From: Methanobacteriota archaeon
GTDB taxonomy: Archaea; Thermoplasmatota; Poseidoniia; Poseidoniales; Poseidoniaceae
Assembly (NCBI GenBank): GCA_002722695.1
Contig: PBMS01000003.1
Coordinates: 7,148-39,584 of the forward strand
Length of the DNA: 32,437 nucleotides
Reading direction: 5' to 3'
Shown one piece after another: positions 8,523-18,261 of this stretch. The notes under the pieces were generated by a model. That model searched no databases and was not told the origin of the DNA. It saw only the letters and a program-made list of their open reading frames with translations. The position numbers and the translations under genes were made by a program. How positions within the stretch are numbered: the stretch's first letter is position 1; each line of letters opens with the position of its first letter.

Positions 8523-9458
8523 ATGGGATTCGCGAGGACCGCTGTCGGCGTGTTGTTCATCTCCGTGCTGGGGTTCTATCTCTCAACCGTGGGTCAGCTC
8601 ACAGACGAAGCAAAGTGGGGCTTCGTGGGTGCTTTGGGCGTGCTGGCTTTCCTGTACATCAACCTCGGTGGTCGGGCTCAACCAACGGCTCGAGCCAAAC
8701 GTTCACGTCCTGCCCAAACCACTCCCTCGTCCGACGCCGAATCCGACGAGGTTGAGGTGGAAATTGAAACCGAAGAGGAGGACGACTTGCCCGAACCTGT
8801 GGTCGCCAACAGCCTCGACGGCGCTACGCTGAGAGAGCGAAAACTCGCAAAAATTGCCGCAGCACAAGCCGCACAAGCCGCTGCGGAGGCTGAAGACGAA
8901 GAGGAAGGTGGCGAGGCTGTGATCGAAGTTGAACTCGAAGACGTCCACGTCGCCGATGAATACGTGGTTGATGTCAGTCCCGAGTCGGTTGAAGACGCCG
9001 ACATCGCCATCACCGTTCGCGACCGAAGAGAGCGCCACGAAGCCATTCGTGAGCGCATCAAGCGTCGACGCATGGGCCAGATGGCGGACATCCGTGCGTC
9101 AACGGCCCGCATGTGGGAAGAGCATGCGTCCGGCGAAGACCTGGTCGCTCTCCTGCAAACCCCCGGCCACGGGCACACCGTTTTGGTGGAGCCTGAGCAC
9201 CCCGCTCCCGGTCATGTTTACGGTGCAACCTTTGTGCGCATTGACGAAGGCCGTATTCTGAAACTCAGACTTCCGCTCGACCTCGGGTTCGAATCGGTGG
9301 CCAGCGCACCAGCCCAACCCGAAATGCCTGTGCTCATTGGACCCGACGGGAAGGAACTTCCTCCGCTCTTGTCCCCCGATGGAACACCGCTCCCACTCCC
9401 GCCGTTGCCCGCTGCCAGCAGTGCCTTGGACGCTCTTCGCCAGGAAATGCAAGAGTGA
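8523..9458 (+). CDS. Hypothetical membrane-anchored protein with acidic/coiled linker
   Basis: Two N-terminal hydrophobic helices, Glu/Asp-rich linker, charged helical region and Pro-rich C-terminus. Coding-like codon use. Confidence 0.65.
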   Translation: MGFARTAVGVLFISVLGFYLSTVGQLTDEAKWGFVGALGVLAFLYINLGGRAQPTARAKRSRPAQTTPSSDAESDEVEVEIETEEEDDLPEPVVANSLDGATLRERKLAKIAAAQAAQAAAEAEDEEEGGEAVIEVELEDVHVADEYVVDVSPESVEDADIAITVRDRRERHEAIRERIKRRRMGQMADIRASTARMWEEHASGEDLVALLQTPGHGHTVLVEPEHPAPGHVYGATFVRIDEGRILKLRLPLDLGFESVASAPAQPEMPVLIGPDGKELPPLLSPDGTPLPLPPLPAASSALDALRQEMQE

Positions 9459-9507
9459 CGGCGTCTCGTTGTTCGGCTAAGTTTGGTCGAAATGAATCGG
9501 TTTGAAT

Positions 9508-10350
9508 TTAGCGATGCTTCCATTCCGGCGTCTCTCGGTTCATGAAAGCCTGAACGCCGATTTCTTTGTCCTCGCTGTCGAAGAGGTCAGCAAAGGCGAT
9601 GGCTTCGATTTCGACACCGTCCGTCAACCCCTCGTCGAGCGCAGCGCGAACGGCCTGCTTGCCCACCCTGAGCGCATGAGACGATTTGGTCCCGATTCGG
9701 CGGGCCATCTCCATGACCGTTTGCTCAAGATCCTCCGGTGCGACCACGTGGTTGACCAGTCCAATTCGATGCGCCTCTTCTGCGGGAACCATGTCCCCGG
9801 TCATGATCATCTCATGCGCCTTGCCGTAGCCAACCAAGCGTTCGAGCCGCTGTGTTGCACCGTACCCGGGGATAAGCCCGAGGTTGATCTCAGGTGTACC
9901 GAAGGTGGAGCGGTTGCTTGCAATGCGAACATCGCATGAGCACGCCACTTCACATCCCCCACCGAGTGCGAAACCGTCCACCATGGCGATGGTCGGTTTG
10001 CTCAGATTCCACAGAGCCTCCACGGCGTTGTTTCGGAAACGCTCCCGAATCACATCACTCCCGGCCCCAGCAAATTCCGTGATGTCGGCTCCGGCAACAA
10101 AGGCGTGAGGCTTGGTCCGCTTTCCTTCAGCGGGGGGGTTGGGCGGTGCGCCCGTGATCACCAAAACACGAACATCGTCCGATTCTTCGACCCAAGCGCA
10201 GACGGTTTTCAGCGAAGCCATGACCTCGGCGTTCAAGGCGTTCAGCTTGTCGGGTCGGTCAATGGTCAGGCAGGCGATGAAACCAAGATTTTGGTCGTCG
10301 CTGACGGGTTCAAGGTTCACCTTCATGACGTCGCTTTGTGGTGGGTTCAT
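9508..10350 (-). CDS. Enoyl-CoA hydratase/isomerase (crotonase) family protein
   Basis: RPDKLNALNAEVM, AFVAGADITEF, ALGGGCEVACSCDVRIAS, FGTPEINLGLIPGYGATQRLERLVG. Confidence 0.92.
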   Translation of the reverse strand: MNPPQSDVMKVNLEPVSDDQNLGFIACLTIDRPDKLNALNAEVMASLKTVCAWVEESDDVRVLVITGAPPNPPAEGKRTKPHAFVAGADITEFAGAGSDVIRERFRNNAVEALWNLSKPTIAMVDGFALGGGCEVACSCDVRIASNRSTFGTPEINLGLIPGYGATQRLERLVGYGKAHEMIMTGDMVPAEEAHRIGLVNHVVAPEDLEQTVMEMARRIGTKSSHALRVGKQAVRAALDEGLTDGVEIEAIAFADLFDSEDKEIGVQAFMNRETPEWKHR

Positions 10351-10444
10351 GCGTTGACTGAGGACTCACCTCTTCTTGATGTCATCGCCGTTGTACAATG
10401 AAGGACAACCAAGGGATGATAATTGACAGCGACATGCAAGAGGT

Positions 10445-11230
10445 ATGGCTGAGAGCAGCAAACCGATGGTCAGCGCGGTTGATATGGCCAAAAAATACGG
10501 TGACTTCATCGCACTCCACCCTTTGAACGTTGAGGTTCATGACGGAGAATTCTTCGGAGTTTTTGGGCCCAACGGGGCTGGGAAGTCCACGTTCATCAAG
10601 CTCCTCACCGGACAACTGCGGCCCAGCAAAGGACGGATAGAGGTCCTCGGCGTTGACGCCGTCAACGACCCTCAAAAGGTGAAGGCCAACATCGGGATTG
10701 TCCCCGAATCTGAATCGCCCCCGTCCTTTCTTACGCCGACTGAGTTTCTCGAGTTCGTCGCTCGTCTCCGCAACGTTGACGACATGAAAACCAAGGTGGA
10801 GCACTGGCTGGAGTGGTTTGGACTCGAAGAAAAACGCGACACGATGTGCAAGGATTTGTCCAAGGGTCAGCGACAGAAGGTCATGCTTGCCAGCGCCTTT
10901 ATCCACAAACCTAAATTGCTCTTTTTGGACGAGCCGTTCGCCAACCTCGACCCCATCTACCAACGCAAGTGCAGGGAATGGTTGTTGAATCACGTGGCGG
11001 AAGGTGGAACGATTTTCCTCTGCTCCCACGTTTTGGAAATGGCCGAGCGAATGTGCAACAGAATGGCCATCATCAACGACGGGCGAGTTCTCGCAGCCGG
11101 TACGGTGAAAGGTCTCAAACAATCCAGCGACGAGACCCTTGAGGACGTGTTCATACGGCTTGTGGGTCGGTCCATTGAGGACGTTGAGCGGCTGACTGAA
11201 GAGGGTGTCAAGGACGATTCGGAGGAGTGA
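10445..11230 (+). CDS. ABC transporter ATP-binding protein
   Basis: Walker A GPNGAGKST, signature LSKGQRQKVMLASAF, Walker B LLFLDEPFANLDP. Confidence 0.93.
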   Translation: MAESSKPMVSAVDMAKKYGDFIALHPLNVEVHDGEFFGVFGPNGAGKSTFIKLLTGQLRPSKGRIEVLGVDAVNDPQKVKANIGIVPESESPPSFLTPTEFLEFVARLRNVDDMKTKVEHWLEWFGLEEKRDTMCKDLSKGQRQKVMLASAFIHKPKLLFLDEPFANLDPIYQRKCREWLLNHVAEGGTIFLCSHVLEMAERMCNRMAIINDGRVLAAGTVKGLKQSSDETLEDVFIRLVGRSIEDVERLTEEGVKDDSEE

Positions 11231-12924
11231 TTATGCCCGGGACCTTCATTGAATCGCGTTCGTGGACCGACGACGATTTCAGTGAATCCGGACCCATGGG
11301 CACCTCATCGCACGGAGCGGTCTTGAACGAACCCCTGCGTGGCTGGTCGTCGTTTTCAACAACCTTCCGGGTCATGTTTCTCGAGGAAGGTCGCAAAAGC
11401 GTGGAGTTTGCGCAAAAGCGGCAGATGGTGCTGTTCCCGCTGCTTCTGACCTTGGTGACGGCCATCTCAACCATCGGTTTGCAGTTTCTCGTGGGCGATT
11501 CGACCGCCCAGACGTCCGACATCGACACCAAGACCTTCACGTGGGGAGAACTGCGTTTCGCCCTTCATCTTCCGATGTTCATGTTCTCCTTGGGCATGGG
11601 CACGTTTGCGTTCATGGGTCGAGACGCCATCGTTCGCCGCACGGGAACCAAAAATTTCCTCCTCGCCGCACCGGCGCTCCAACCGCTCCCCAATTCGATG
11701 GCGCACTTTGCGTACTTCGTGAAGGACTTGCTCTTCTACGTCCTGTTGATTTTGACACCGATCATCGCTGGCATGGCGCTGGGCATTGTGCTGGACGGGT
11801 TTGCCGGCATTCGCACCCCTCTGCTCTGGAGTTCCCTTCCTTGGACATGGCTGGCCATGGCCACCACCCTCGGACAAGGTCTTGCCCTGTCGTTCCTCGC
11901 CTCTTCGTTGTGGTTGAGAGGCCGTCCGTACACCGTTCTCGGCCCGCTGCTTGCCGTTGCCGTGGGTGTCGGCGTGGGTGTCGGTGCTCTTCCCGCCGAT
12001 CTCCTTCTCTGGGGTTTAGCGGCGCAGTCCTCGCAAAGCGGTGTGGCCATTCTGCTCGGGCTGTCGCTGTCCATAGGTGTCGGACTTCTTGCTTCATTGC
12101 TCATCCTAGACGACTTCGATGTGAGCGTTGTTGAGCGTGGCGACCTGCTGGCACCGATGCACGCTCGCCTGGGTTTCCTCGGCCGCGGCCATATTCGTCT
12201 CATCGTGGCGAAAGAATTCGTGGATTTGTTCCGTTCAGGGGCCATCAAGAAGATGACGGTGTCGTACGCCATCCCGCTCTTGGTGCTGCTCGGCATGGCG
12301 TGGTTGGTGGATTTTGCCGAAGCACCCATTCCGATCAATTTGCTTTCATACGCACCGTTCCTTGGATTCTTTGGGTTCAATTTTTACTCGTGGCTGACCA
12401 TCCTCGATTCGCCCGATTTCATGAACGGTTTGCCGCTCAAGGTGCCCGATTTGATTCGAGCAAAAGTCGTGGTCTACTTCCTGGCCACCTCATGGATTTC
12501 GCTGATCTTCATCGTCCTGATGGCGTGGAGACTGGACGAGTGGGCGTCGCTACCAACCAGCATCATCGTGATGTTTGCCAACTCCGTTTACATCGTCGCT
12601 CTCACGGCGTTTCTGATGGGATTGCGTCCCAACAAAGCCATCTTTGATGCCTCGATCATGGTGTGGTTTTGGATCGGAACCGTGCTCCCGTTGCTGGGCT
12701 TGTTCCTTCTCTCCTTCACTCAGGGCGACGTTGGTTTGTACGGCAATTGGTGGGAGCGAGCGAGTCAGGACGGGCTGGCTGCAACCGCCCAAATGTACGA
12801 CGAGAGCATGGTTCAACAAGGCTACATGGGCATGATTGCCATCTCCGTCGGTTTGATTTTCGCCTCAGCGTTGCTCTGGAAGTTGATGGACAAGCGATGG
12901 GGCAGGTCGGAGTTCTCAAACTGA
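11227..12924 (+). CDS. ABC-2-like transporter permease
   Basis: Many hydrophobic segments; immediately follows and overlaps the ATPase stop. GTG 11227 or ATG 11233 start. Confidence 0.8.
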   Translation: MIMPGTFIESRSWTDDDFSESGPMGTSSHGAVLNEPLRGWSSFSTTFRVMFLEEGRKSVEFAQKRQMVLFPLLLTLVTAISTIGLQFLVGDSTAQTSDIDTKTFTWGELRFALHLPMFMFSLGMGTFAFMGRDAIVRRTGTKNFLLAAPALQPLPNSMAHFAYFVKDLLFYVLLILTPIIAGMALGIVLDGFAGIRTPLLWSSLPWTWLAMATTLGQGLALSFLASSLWLRGRPYTVLGPLLAVAVGVGVGVGALPADLLLWGLAAQSSQSGVAILLGLSLSIGVGLLASLLILDDFDVSVVERGDLLAPMHARLGFLGRGHIRLIVAKEFVDLFRSGAIKKMTVSYAIPLLVLLGMAWLVDFAEAPIPINLLSYAPFLGFFGFNFYSWLTILDSPDFMNGLPLKVPDLIRAKVVVYFLATSWISLIFIVLMAWRLDEWASLPTSIIVMFANSVYIVALTAFLMGLRPNKAIFDASIMVWFWIGTVLPLLGLFLLSFTQGDVGLYGNWWERASQDGLAATAQMYDESMVQQGYMGMIAISVGLIFASALLWKLMDKRWGRSEFSN

Positions 12925-12980
12925 GTCTTGCGCCTCCGCAGGGGGGTATGTTCTTGAGCGTTGGGCACAGGGGTTTGGTC

Positions 12981-13544
12981 ATGGCTTGGGTTGTGGCGGT
13001 TTGCGGCATGCCCGGCTCCGGCAAGGGTGAATTTGCGGCGGTGCTGAGTCAGGCGGGGGTCCCTGTTGTCTCCATGGGCGACATGATTCGGGCCGAAGTT
13101 CGTGTTCAAGGTCTGGTGGAAGAACCGCACATCTTTGGCGAGGTCGCTGCTGCGTTGCGAGCGGAACACGGCGAGGACGTTCTCGCGGTTCGTCTCTGCG
13201 AACGAGTGGATGAGCTGCTTGAAACCCACGAAATGGTTCTCATCGAGGGCCTGCGCGGCACGGCGGAGGATGCGGTGTTTTCGGCCCGATGGGGCGATGC
13301 TTACCTCACCGTGGCCATCGAGGCCGAGGCGGAACTGCGCTTCAGTCGAATCGTCCAGCGAGGTCGTTCCGAAGACGGCGACCGAGCGGCGTTTGAAGCA
13401 CGGAACGAACGAGAACGAGGTTGGGGGTTGGAGCAATTGATTGCCGGAGCAAACAACGCCATTCACAACGATGTGGAATTGGATGAGTTTCAGGCCCGTT
13501 GTCGCGTGTGGCTTGACGCCCTCCGGGCCGGACACACCGCCTGA
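12981..13544 (+). CDS. UPF0200-family P-loop nucleotide kinase-like protein
   Basis: VAVCGMPGSGKGEFAAVL...GVPVVSMGDMIRAEVR, LIEGLRG, FSRIVQRGRSEDGDRAAFEARNERERGWGLEQLIAGANNAI. Confidence 0.82.
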   Translation: MAWVVAVCGMPGSGKGEFAAVLSQAGVPVVSMGDMIRAEVRVQGLVEEPHIFGEVAAALRAEHGEDVLAVRLCERVDELLETHEMVLIEGLRGTAEDAVFSARWGDAYLTVAIEAEAELRFSRIVQRGRSEDGDRAAFEARNERERGWGLEQLIAGANNAIHNDVELDEFQARCRVWLDALRAGHTA

Positions 13545-13599
13545 TTCGTAGCGGGGGATTCCGGCACAGCAGGCCGTTTTGTTGCTGATGTTCACCCAA

Positions 13600-13607
13600 G
13601 TGTTATA
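13600..13607 (+). promoter_or_regulatory. Putative TATA box upstream of the pilus operon
   Basis: gttatag in the 110-bp intergenic region upstream of 13654. Confidence 0.3.
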
Positions 13608-13653
13608 GTCGGGGAGATGTTGTAGCAAACTGCAATCGCGGGGGCTGTCGACC

Positions 13654-15177
13654 ATGGCAAGAAAAAAAGGAGGTGGCGGTGGACGACAGCGAGCGCGACA
13701 ACGAGCCCAATACGACGAGTTGGACAAGTACCCCGTGATGCCTCCGCATGCCTTTGCTCGCATTGTTCGCGACAAGCAGACCCTGAACATCATCTACCAA
13801 ATCATTGAACCACCCTTGACCAAAAAGGAACAGGAACAGCGCGATGAAATCATGGATATTTTCATTCGATCTCTGACGGCCAACATCGAAGAAATTGATT
13901 CAAACCCCGAGGCCTACGTGCGGACGGCCATGGACAAAGTCATCAAGTCCTACAGCATGAAAATCAACAAGAAATCCAAATCCAAACTCTTCTATTACCT
14001 GCGAAGAGATCTCATCGGCTATGGAAAAATGGACGTCCTGATGAACGACGTGAACGTGGAGGACATCTCCCTTGACGGCACCAACGTCCCGATTTTTGCT
14101 TACCATCGAAAATTCGAATCGGTGGAAACCACGTGCGTTTGGGCCACCGATCAAGAACTGGAATCCTACGTCATCAAGCTCGCTCAGCGATGCGGCAAAC
14201 ACATTTCCGTTGCAGAACCGCTTCTCGACGCTACGCTGATGGACGGTTCCCGAATCGTGATGAAACTCGGCCACGAAATTTCGACCCGTGGCTCGGCGTT
14301 CTGTATTCGACGATTCAAGGACGACCCCTTCTCTCCTGCTGACATCGTCGCGTTCCGAACCATGTCCTCGCTCATGGTTGCTTACCTCTGGATCGCCTTC
14401 CAGAACGAGGTCCCTATGTTGTTTGTCGGCGGTACGGCCTCCGGGAAAACCACCACGCTCAACGCCATGTGTATCTTCATTCCCTGGCAGATGAAAATTG
14501 TCTCCATCGAGTCCACCCGTGAAGTCAACATCCCGCAACCGAATTGGGTCCCGGGGCTGACTCGGCAAGGCTTCGGTGGTGAGAGCGACGAAGGTGTCAT
14601 CGGAGAGTTCGAGTTGCTCAAGGCTGCGTTGCGTGAGCGGCCCGAATACATCATTGTGGGCGAAATCCGAGGTGCAGAGGCGTATGTGCTGTTCCAAGCC
14701 ATGGCCACCGGGCACTGCGCTTACTCAACGGTGCACGCCGATTCGGTGCCTTCCCTTGTTCACCGTTTGGAAAACAAGCCGATCGACATCCCCCGTGTGT
14801 TGTTGCCGGCTCTCGAAGCGTGCTCCATTCAAATTCAAACTCGAATCAACGGCCGGCGTGTTCGGCGCACCAAGCAGGTTGTGGAAATCGTTGGCATTGA
14901 CCCAAACTCCATGGAAGTCATCACCAACGAGGTGTTCCGCTGGGACGTAACCAACGACGATTTCATCTTCAGCGGCAAGTCGTACGTGCTGGAAAAAATC
15001 ATGGTGAAGATCAACTACAGCCAAGAAGAGATGCGCCGAGAACTGCGCACTCGGAAGCGGATTTTGGAATGGATGGTGCTGAACGACATCCGCAAGGCCG
15101 ACCAAGTTTCTCAAATCATCACGGAGTATTACGTGCGTCCGAACGAAATCCTGGCCCGAGTGGACGGGTTGAAGTGA
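13654..15177 (+). CDS. Type II/IV secretion-type ATPase (TadA/archaeal pilus ATPase family)
   Basis: GYGKMDVLMNDVNVEDISLDG, Walker A GGTASGKTTTLNAM, Walker B-like EYIIVGEIRGAEAYVLFQAMATGH, STVHADS. Confidence 0.92.
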   Translation: MARKKGGGGGRQRARQRAQYDELDKYPVMPPHAFARIVRDKQTLNIIYQIIEPPLTKKEQEQRDEIMDIFIRSLTANIEEIDSNPEAYVRTAMDKVIKSYSMKINKKSKSKLFYYLRRDLIGYGKMDVLMNDVNVEDISLDGTNVPIFAYHRKFESVETTCVWATDQELESYVIKLAQRCGKHISVAEPLLDATLMDGSRIVMKLGHEISTRGSAFCIRRFKDDPFSPADIVAFRTMSSLMVAYLWIAFQNEVPMLFVGGTASGKTTTLNAMCIFIPWQMKIVSIESTREVNIPQPNWVPGLTRQGFGGESDEGVIGEFELLKAALRERPEYIIVGEIRGAEAYVLFQAMATGHCAYSTVHADSVPSLVHRLENKPIDIPRVLLPALEACSIQIQTRINGRRVRRTKQVVEIVGIDPNSMEVITNEVFRWDVTNDDFIFSGKSYVLEKIMVKINYSQEEMRRELRTRKRILEWMVLNDIRKADQVSQIITEYYVRPNEILARVDGLK

Positions 15178-15204
15178 GGCGGCGACCAAGTCAACGGTGA
15201 TACG

Positions 15205-16224
15205 ATGGACCTGACCGCATGGCAACGCATCTGCAATCGGCTTTTGGGCCCGTTTGTGAAAAAGCGTGCCCGCGCCGACAAAGACCTCTCATCGAACCTC
15301 GTGAAAGGTTCCATGGGTATGATGCCCGAGGTCTACTTGTCCACGGTCATCGTCACATCCATCGCCATCACCCTGATGTCGTGGGCCTTTGTCTCGGTGT
15401 TCTTTATTCCCGACATCGGGGTCATCGCATTCTACGAAAGCATACAGGATTCATCCACTGTGAACCCGTGCTTTGAATGGGAATACTGGAACCCCGATTT
15501 GATCAACCCAGCGCAGCCGGGTAATGGCTGTCCGGAATATGCGCTTCAGGTCTTTCCTGCAATCCTGAAAGTGGTCATCGTCGCCCTTGGTGGTTTCATC
15601 GTGCCGTTTGCTGCCTATCGCTACAACAAGGGTGGGGCCGCACGAGAGGCGACACGCCGAGGCGACATGATCGAAAAGTACCTTCCTTACGCTGCTTCTT
15701 ACACCGCAGCAATGTCCGCTGCCAACGCAACACCGGCCAAGATTTTCCGTTCGCTGGCCATGAACAAGGACATCTACGGTGACGTTGCCGACGACGCTGC
15801 GATGATTTATCGAGACGTCACGCTCCTCGGTTACGACCTCATCACGGCCATGAAACTGAGCGTTGACCGTGCGGCATCGGTCTGGCTGACCGAGTTTTTC
15901 CAAGGCATGGTCGGGACCCTGACGGCAGGTGGACAACTCAAACTCTACTTCCTGAACCGAGCCGAGCACTACATGCGAGAAAACCGCACCCGATTGGGTC
16001 AGTTCTTGGAATCCATCGCACTTCTGGCCGAGTCCTACATTGTGGTTGCTGTGGCCATGCCTCTGTTCCTGATCGTCATGCTCGTCATCATGTTCTGGGT
16101 GTCCGGATCGGGTGCGCAGATGAGCGAAGGCATGCTTTACGGCATCGTGTTGGGCTTTATTCCGATGATTCACGTTGCTTATGCCGTTCTGGTGTGGACC
16201 AGCAGCAAAGAGCAAGACATGTAG
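15205..16224 (+). CDS. Type II secretion F-like/TadB-like pilus platform membrane protein
   Basis: TM segments plus YLPYAASYTAAMSAANATPAKIFRSLA...YRDVTLLGYDLITAM and GQFLESIALLAESYIVVAVAMPLFLIVMLVIM. Directly downstream of the ATPase. Confidence 0.8.
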   Translation: MDLTAWQRICNRLLGPFVKKRARADKDLSSNLVKGSMGMMPEVYLSTVIVTSIAITLMSWAFVSVFFIPDIGVIAFYESIQDSSTVNPCFEWEYWNPDLINPAQPGNGCPEYALQVFPAILKVVIVALGGFIVPFAAYRYNKGGAAREATRRGDMIEKYLPYAASYTAAMSAANATPAKIFRSLAMNKDIYGDVADDAAMIYRDVTLLGYDLITAMKLSVDRAASVWLTEFFQGMVGTLTAGGQLKLYFLNRAEHYMRENRTRLGQFLESIALLAESYIVVAVAMPLFLIVMLVIMFWVSGSGAQMSEGMLYGIVLGFIPMIHVAYAVLVWTSSKEQDM

Positions 16225-16241
16225 AGAGGGGGTGAGGTTCG

Positions 16242-17816
16242 TTGGCACGGAAGAAGGAAAAAATCGTCGTCAATCTTGACCTCCCCAAGGACGACACGAC
16301 GTTGACCAGGCTCTACATCATCCTGTTCTTTTCCATCATTTTGGGCCTAGGAAGCGGTCTGTTCTGGCTGGCCAACTCCGGCTTTGTGCCCACGGCCAAC
16401 GGGGAACCGATGTTCACGAACCTCTACTGCGGTGCAACCGCACAGGATGAGGCCGGGAACCCAACCGGGGAATACTTCCAGACCAATCAGCAGCCGACCT
16501 ACACCGCCAACCAAACATGCACCATTCTCCAAGACCGGCCCGACCGCATCACTTGGGAGGACGAAGAGTGGGTCATGGTCACCAAACGCGGTAAAAACTT
16601 CGATGTTCCAGGGGTTCCGGAATCCGCTACGGGAGGAAACCCTGTTCTGCAACCGCTGTGGCTGAATTATTCAGTTGAGGCCGCGAATCCCTACGATTAC
16701 ACGGTTGCCATTCGCTCCTCTGCCGGAGACATATTGGAGTACAGGAACGACACGGCAAACACGGGTGAACAAACGCTGACGATGGTTAGCATACCCCCCG
16801 ACACTCGGTACGAACTCGTTTTCATGTCGTCCCAAGAAGGGCAGTTCCTGCAAACGGTCAGCTTTGACATGACGGTGCACTATCAAGACGGTATTCCCAC
16901 CAACATGAACAACAAATCGCTGTGGCTGGGCCCCGCTGTTGAAGCAGGACCGATCAAGGTGCACCCGACGATGTTCCTCAATTTCTTTGGGTTGACGTTT
17001 TTCTTCTTCATCTTCCCTGCGTCGTACTACTGGGAAAAGGTGGAGGAGGGCAAAAACGAAGTGGAAGAGAAGTTCCCAGATTTCCTTCGTGATCTTGCGG
17101 AGTATTGGAAGGGTGGTCTTTCCATGACCGTCGCTGTTCAAACCCTCGCTACATCGGAATACGGTGCCCTCAACGACGAAGTCAAGAAAATGTCCGACCA
17201 GCTCAGCTGGGGCGTCAAATTCTCTGACGTTATCGGTCAGTTTGCCGAACGAGTCGGCACGCCCTTGGTTCGCCGGGCCATCACCCTCATCGCTGAGGCC
17301 GACCGAGCTGGCGGGAAAATTTCTGACATTCTCGTCACCGCTGCTAACGACTCTCGCGAGCTCAAATTCCTCGAGGGCGAGCGGCGACGGGCCATCGGTT
17401 CTTACATCGCCGTCATATGGACGTCGTACTTTGTTTTCCTCGGTGTTATCGTCGTGTTGGCCAAGGTGTTTATCCCCGCTATTGCTGGTTCAAACTCGGG
17501 CGGTGAGGACGGCGGTGATAGCGGCGGTCAAACCATCGGAAACATGACGATTCGAAACATTGATCCGCTGTTCTTCCTGACGATTTTCTACTACGGTGTC
17601 ACCATGCAGGCGCTTGGTAATGGCTCGATGGCCGGCTTAATGGCCACCGGTCGTTTCTCAACCGGCTTCAAGCATTCGGGCATGATGATCGTGGTCGCCC
17701 TGGTGATTTTCAATTTCGTCGCCTTCTCGCCGGATTTGATCGGTATTACGGAAGTGCCGGGACTCAACCCCTCATCGGGGACCTTCGTCCCCTCACCGCT
17801 GTACTTTGGGGGTTGA
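16242..17816 (+). CDS. Type II secretion F-like/TadC-like pilus platform membrane protein with large extracytoplasmic N-terminal insert
   Basis: TTG start; KFPDFLRDLAEYWKGGLSMTVAVQTLATSEYGALNDEVKKMSDQLSWGVKFSDVIGQFAERVGTPLVRRAITLIAEADRAGGKISDIL is T2SSF-like. About 200 aa lie between the first and second TM helices. Confidence 0.8.
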   Translation: MARKKEKIVVNLDLPKDDTTLTRLYIILFFSIILGLGSGLFWLANSGFVPTANGEPMFTNLYCGATAQDEAGNPTGEYFQTNQQPTYTANQTCTILQDRPDRITWEDEEWVMVTKRGKNFDVPGVPESATGGNPVLQPLWLNYSVEAANPYDYTVAIRSSAGDILEYRNDTANTGEQTLTMVSIPPDTRYELVFMSSQEGQFLQTVSFDMTVHYQDGIPTNMNNKSLWLGPAVEAGPIKVHPTMFLNFFGLTFFFFIFPASYYWEKVEEGKNEVEEKFPDFLRDLAEYWKGGLSMTVAVQTLATSEYGALNDEVKKMSDQLSWGVKFSDVIGQFAERVGTPLVRRAITLIAEADRAGGKISDILVTAANDSRELKFLEGERRRAIGSYIAVIWTSYFVFLGVIVVLAKVFIPAIAGSNSGGEDGGDSGGQTIGNMTIRNIDPLFFLTIFYYGVTMQALGNGSMAGLMATGRFSTGFKHSGMMIVVALVIFNFVAFSPDLIGITEVPGLNPSSGTFVPSPLYFGG

Positions 17817-17820
17817 GGGC

Positions 17821-18261
17821 GTGCGTCACGACGAAGATGCGCAAATCCACATTTTGGAAATGCTCACCCTGTTCTGGCTTTTTTTCATGTCAGCGACGTT
17901 CTTGATTCGCGTTGACGTACCGGATTCGACCTCCGTCGCCCTCGACGCCTCGCTGGAGATGGCTGCAGACGACGCCATACGGTACGGACTGGGACTCGAA
18001 GCAGAAATCGAGGGTGAGAGCCGTCTCGAGGAGTTGCTGGCCGATGATGCACGTGAAGAGGCGTGCCAACTCCTTCAATCGGCCGTGGCGCCCGGGAAAG
18101 AAGCCAATTGCTGGTTGGCCAAGGACAGTTCGGTGGCCACACCTCACGGCACGGTCGGCACGCCTTCGGGCGGGACCGTGGCCGTCCATCATCTCGTGGT
18201 CATCGGTCCTTACGTATGGACGGTAACGTTGGACGTCTGGGCTCGTGGAGGTGGTGCTTGA
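17821..18261 (+). CDS. Small pilin-like / membrane-anchored protein
   Basis: GTG start; single N-terminal hydrophobic helix (ILEMLTLFWLFFMSATFLI) then an extracytoplasmic domain. Sits in the pilus operon. Confidence 0.65.
   Translation: MRHDEDAQIHILEMLTLFWLFFMSATFLIRVDVPDSTSVALDASLEMAADDAIRYGLGLEAEIEGESRLEELLADDAREEACQLLQSAVAPGKEANCWLAKDSSVATPHGTVGTPSGGTVAVHHLVVIGPYVWTVTLDVWARGGGA

Noticed and set aside
10382-11122. 246-aa minus-strand ORF
   Set aside because: Antisense shadow of the ABC ATPase gene.
13900-14715. 271-aa minus-strand ORF
   Set aside because: Antisense shadow of the pilus ATPase gene.
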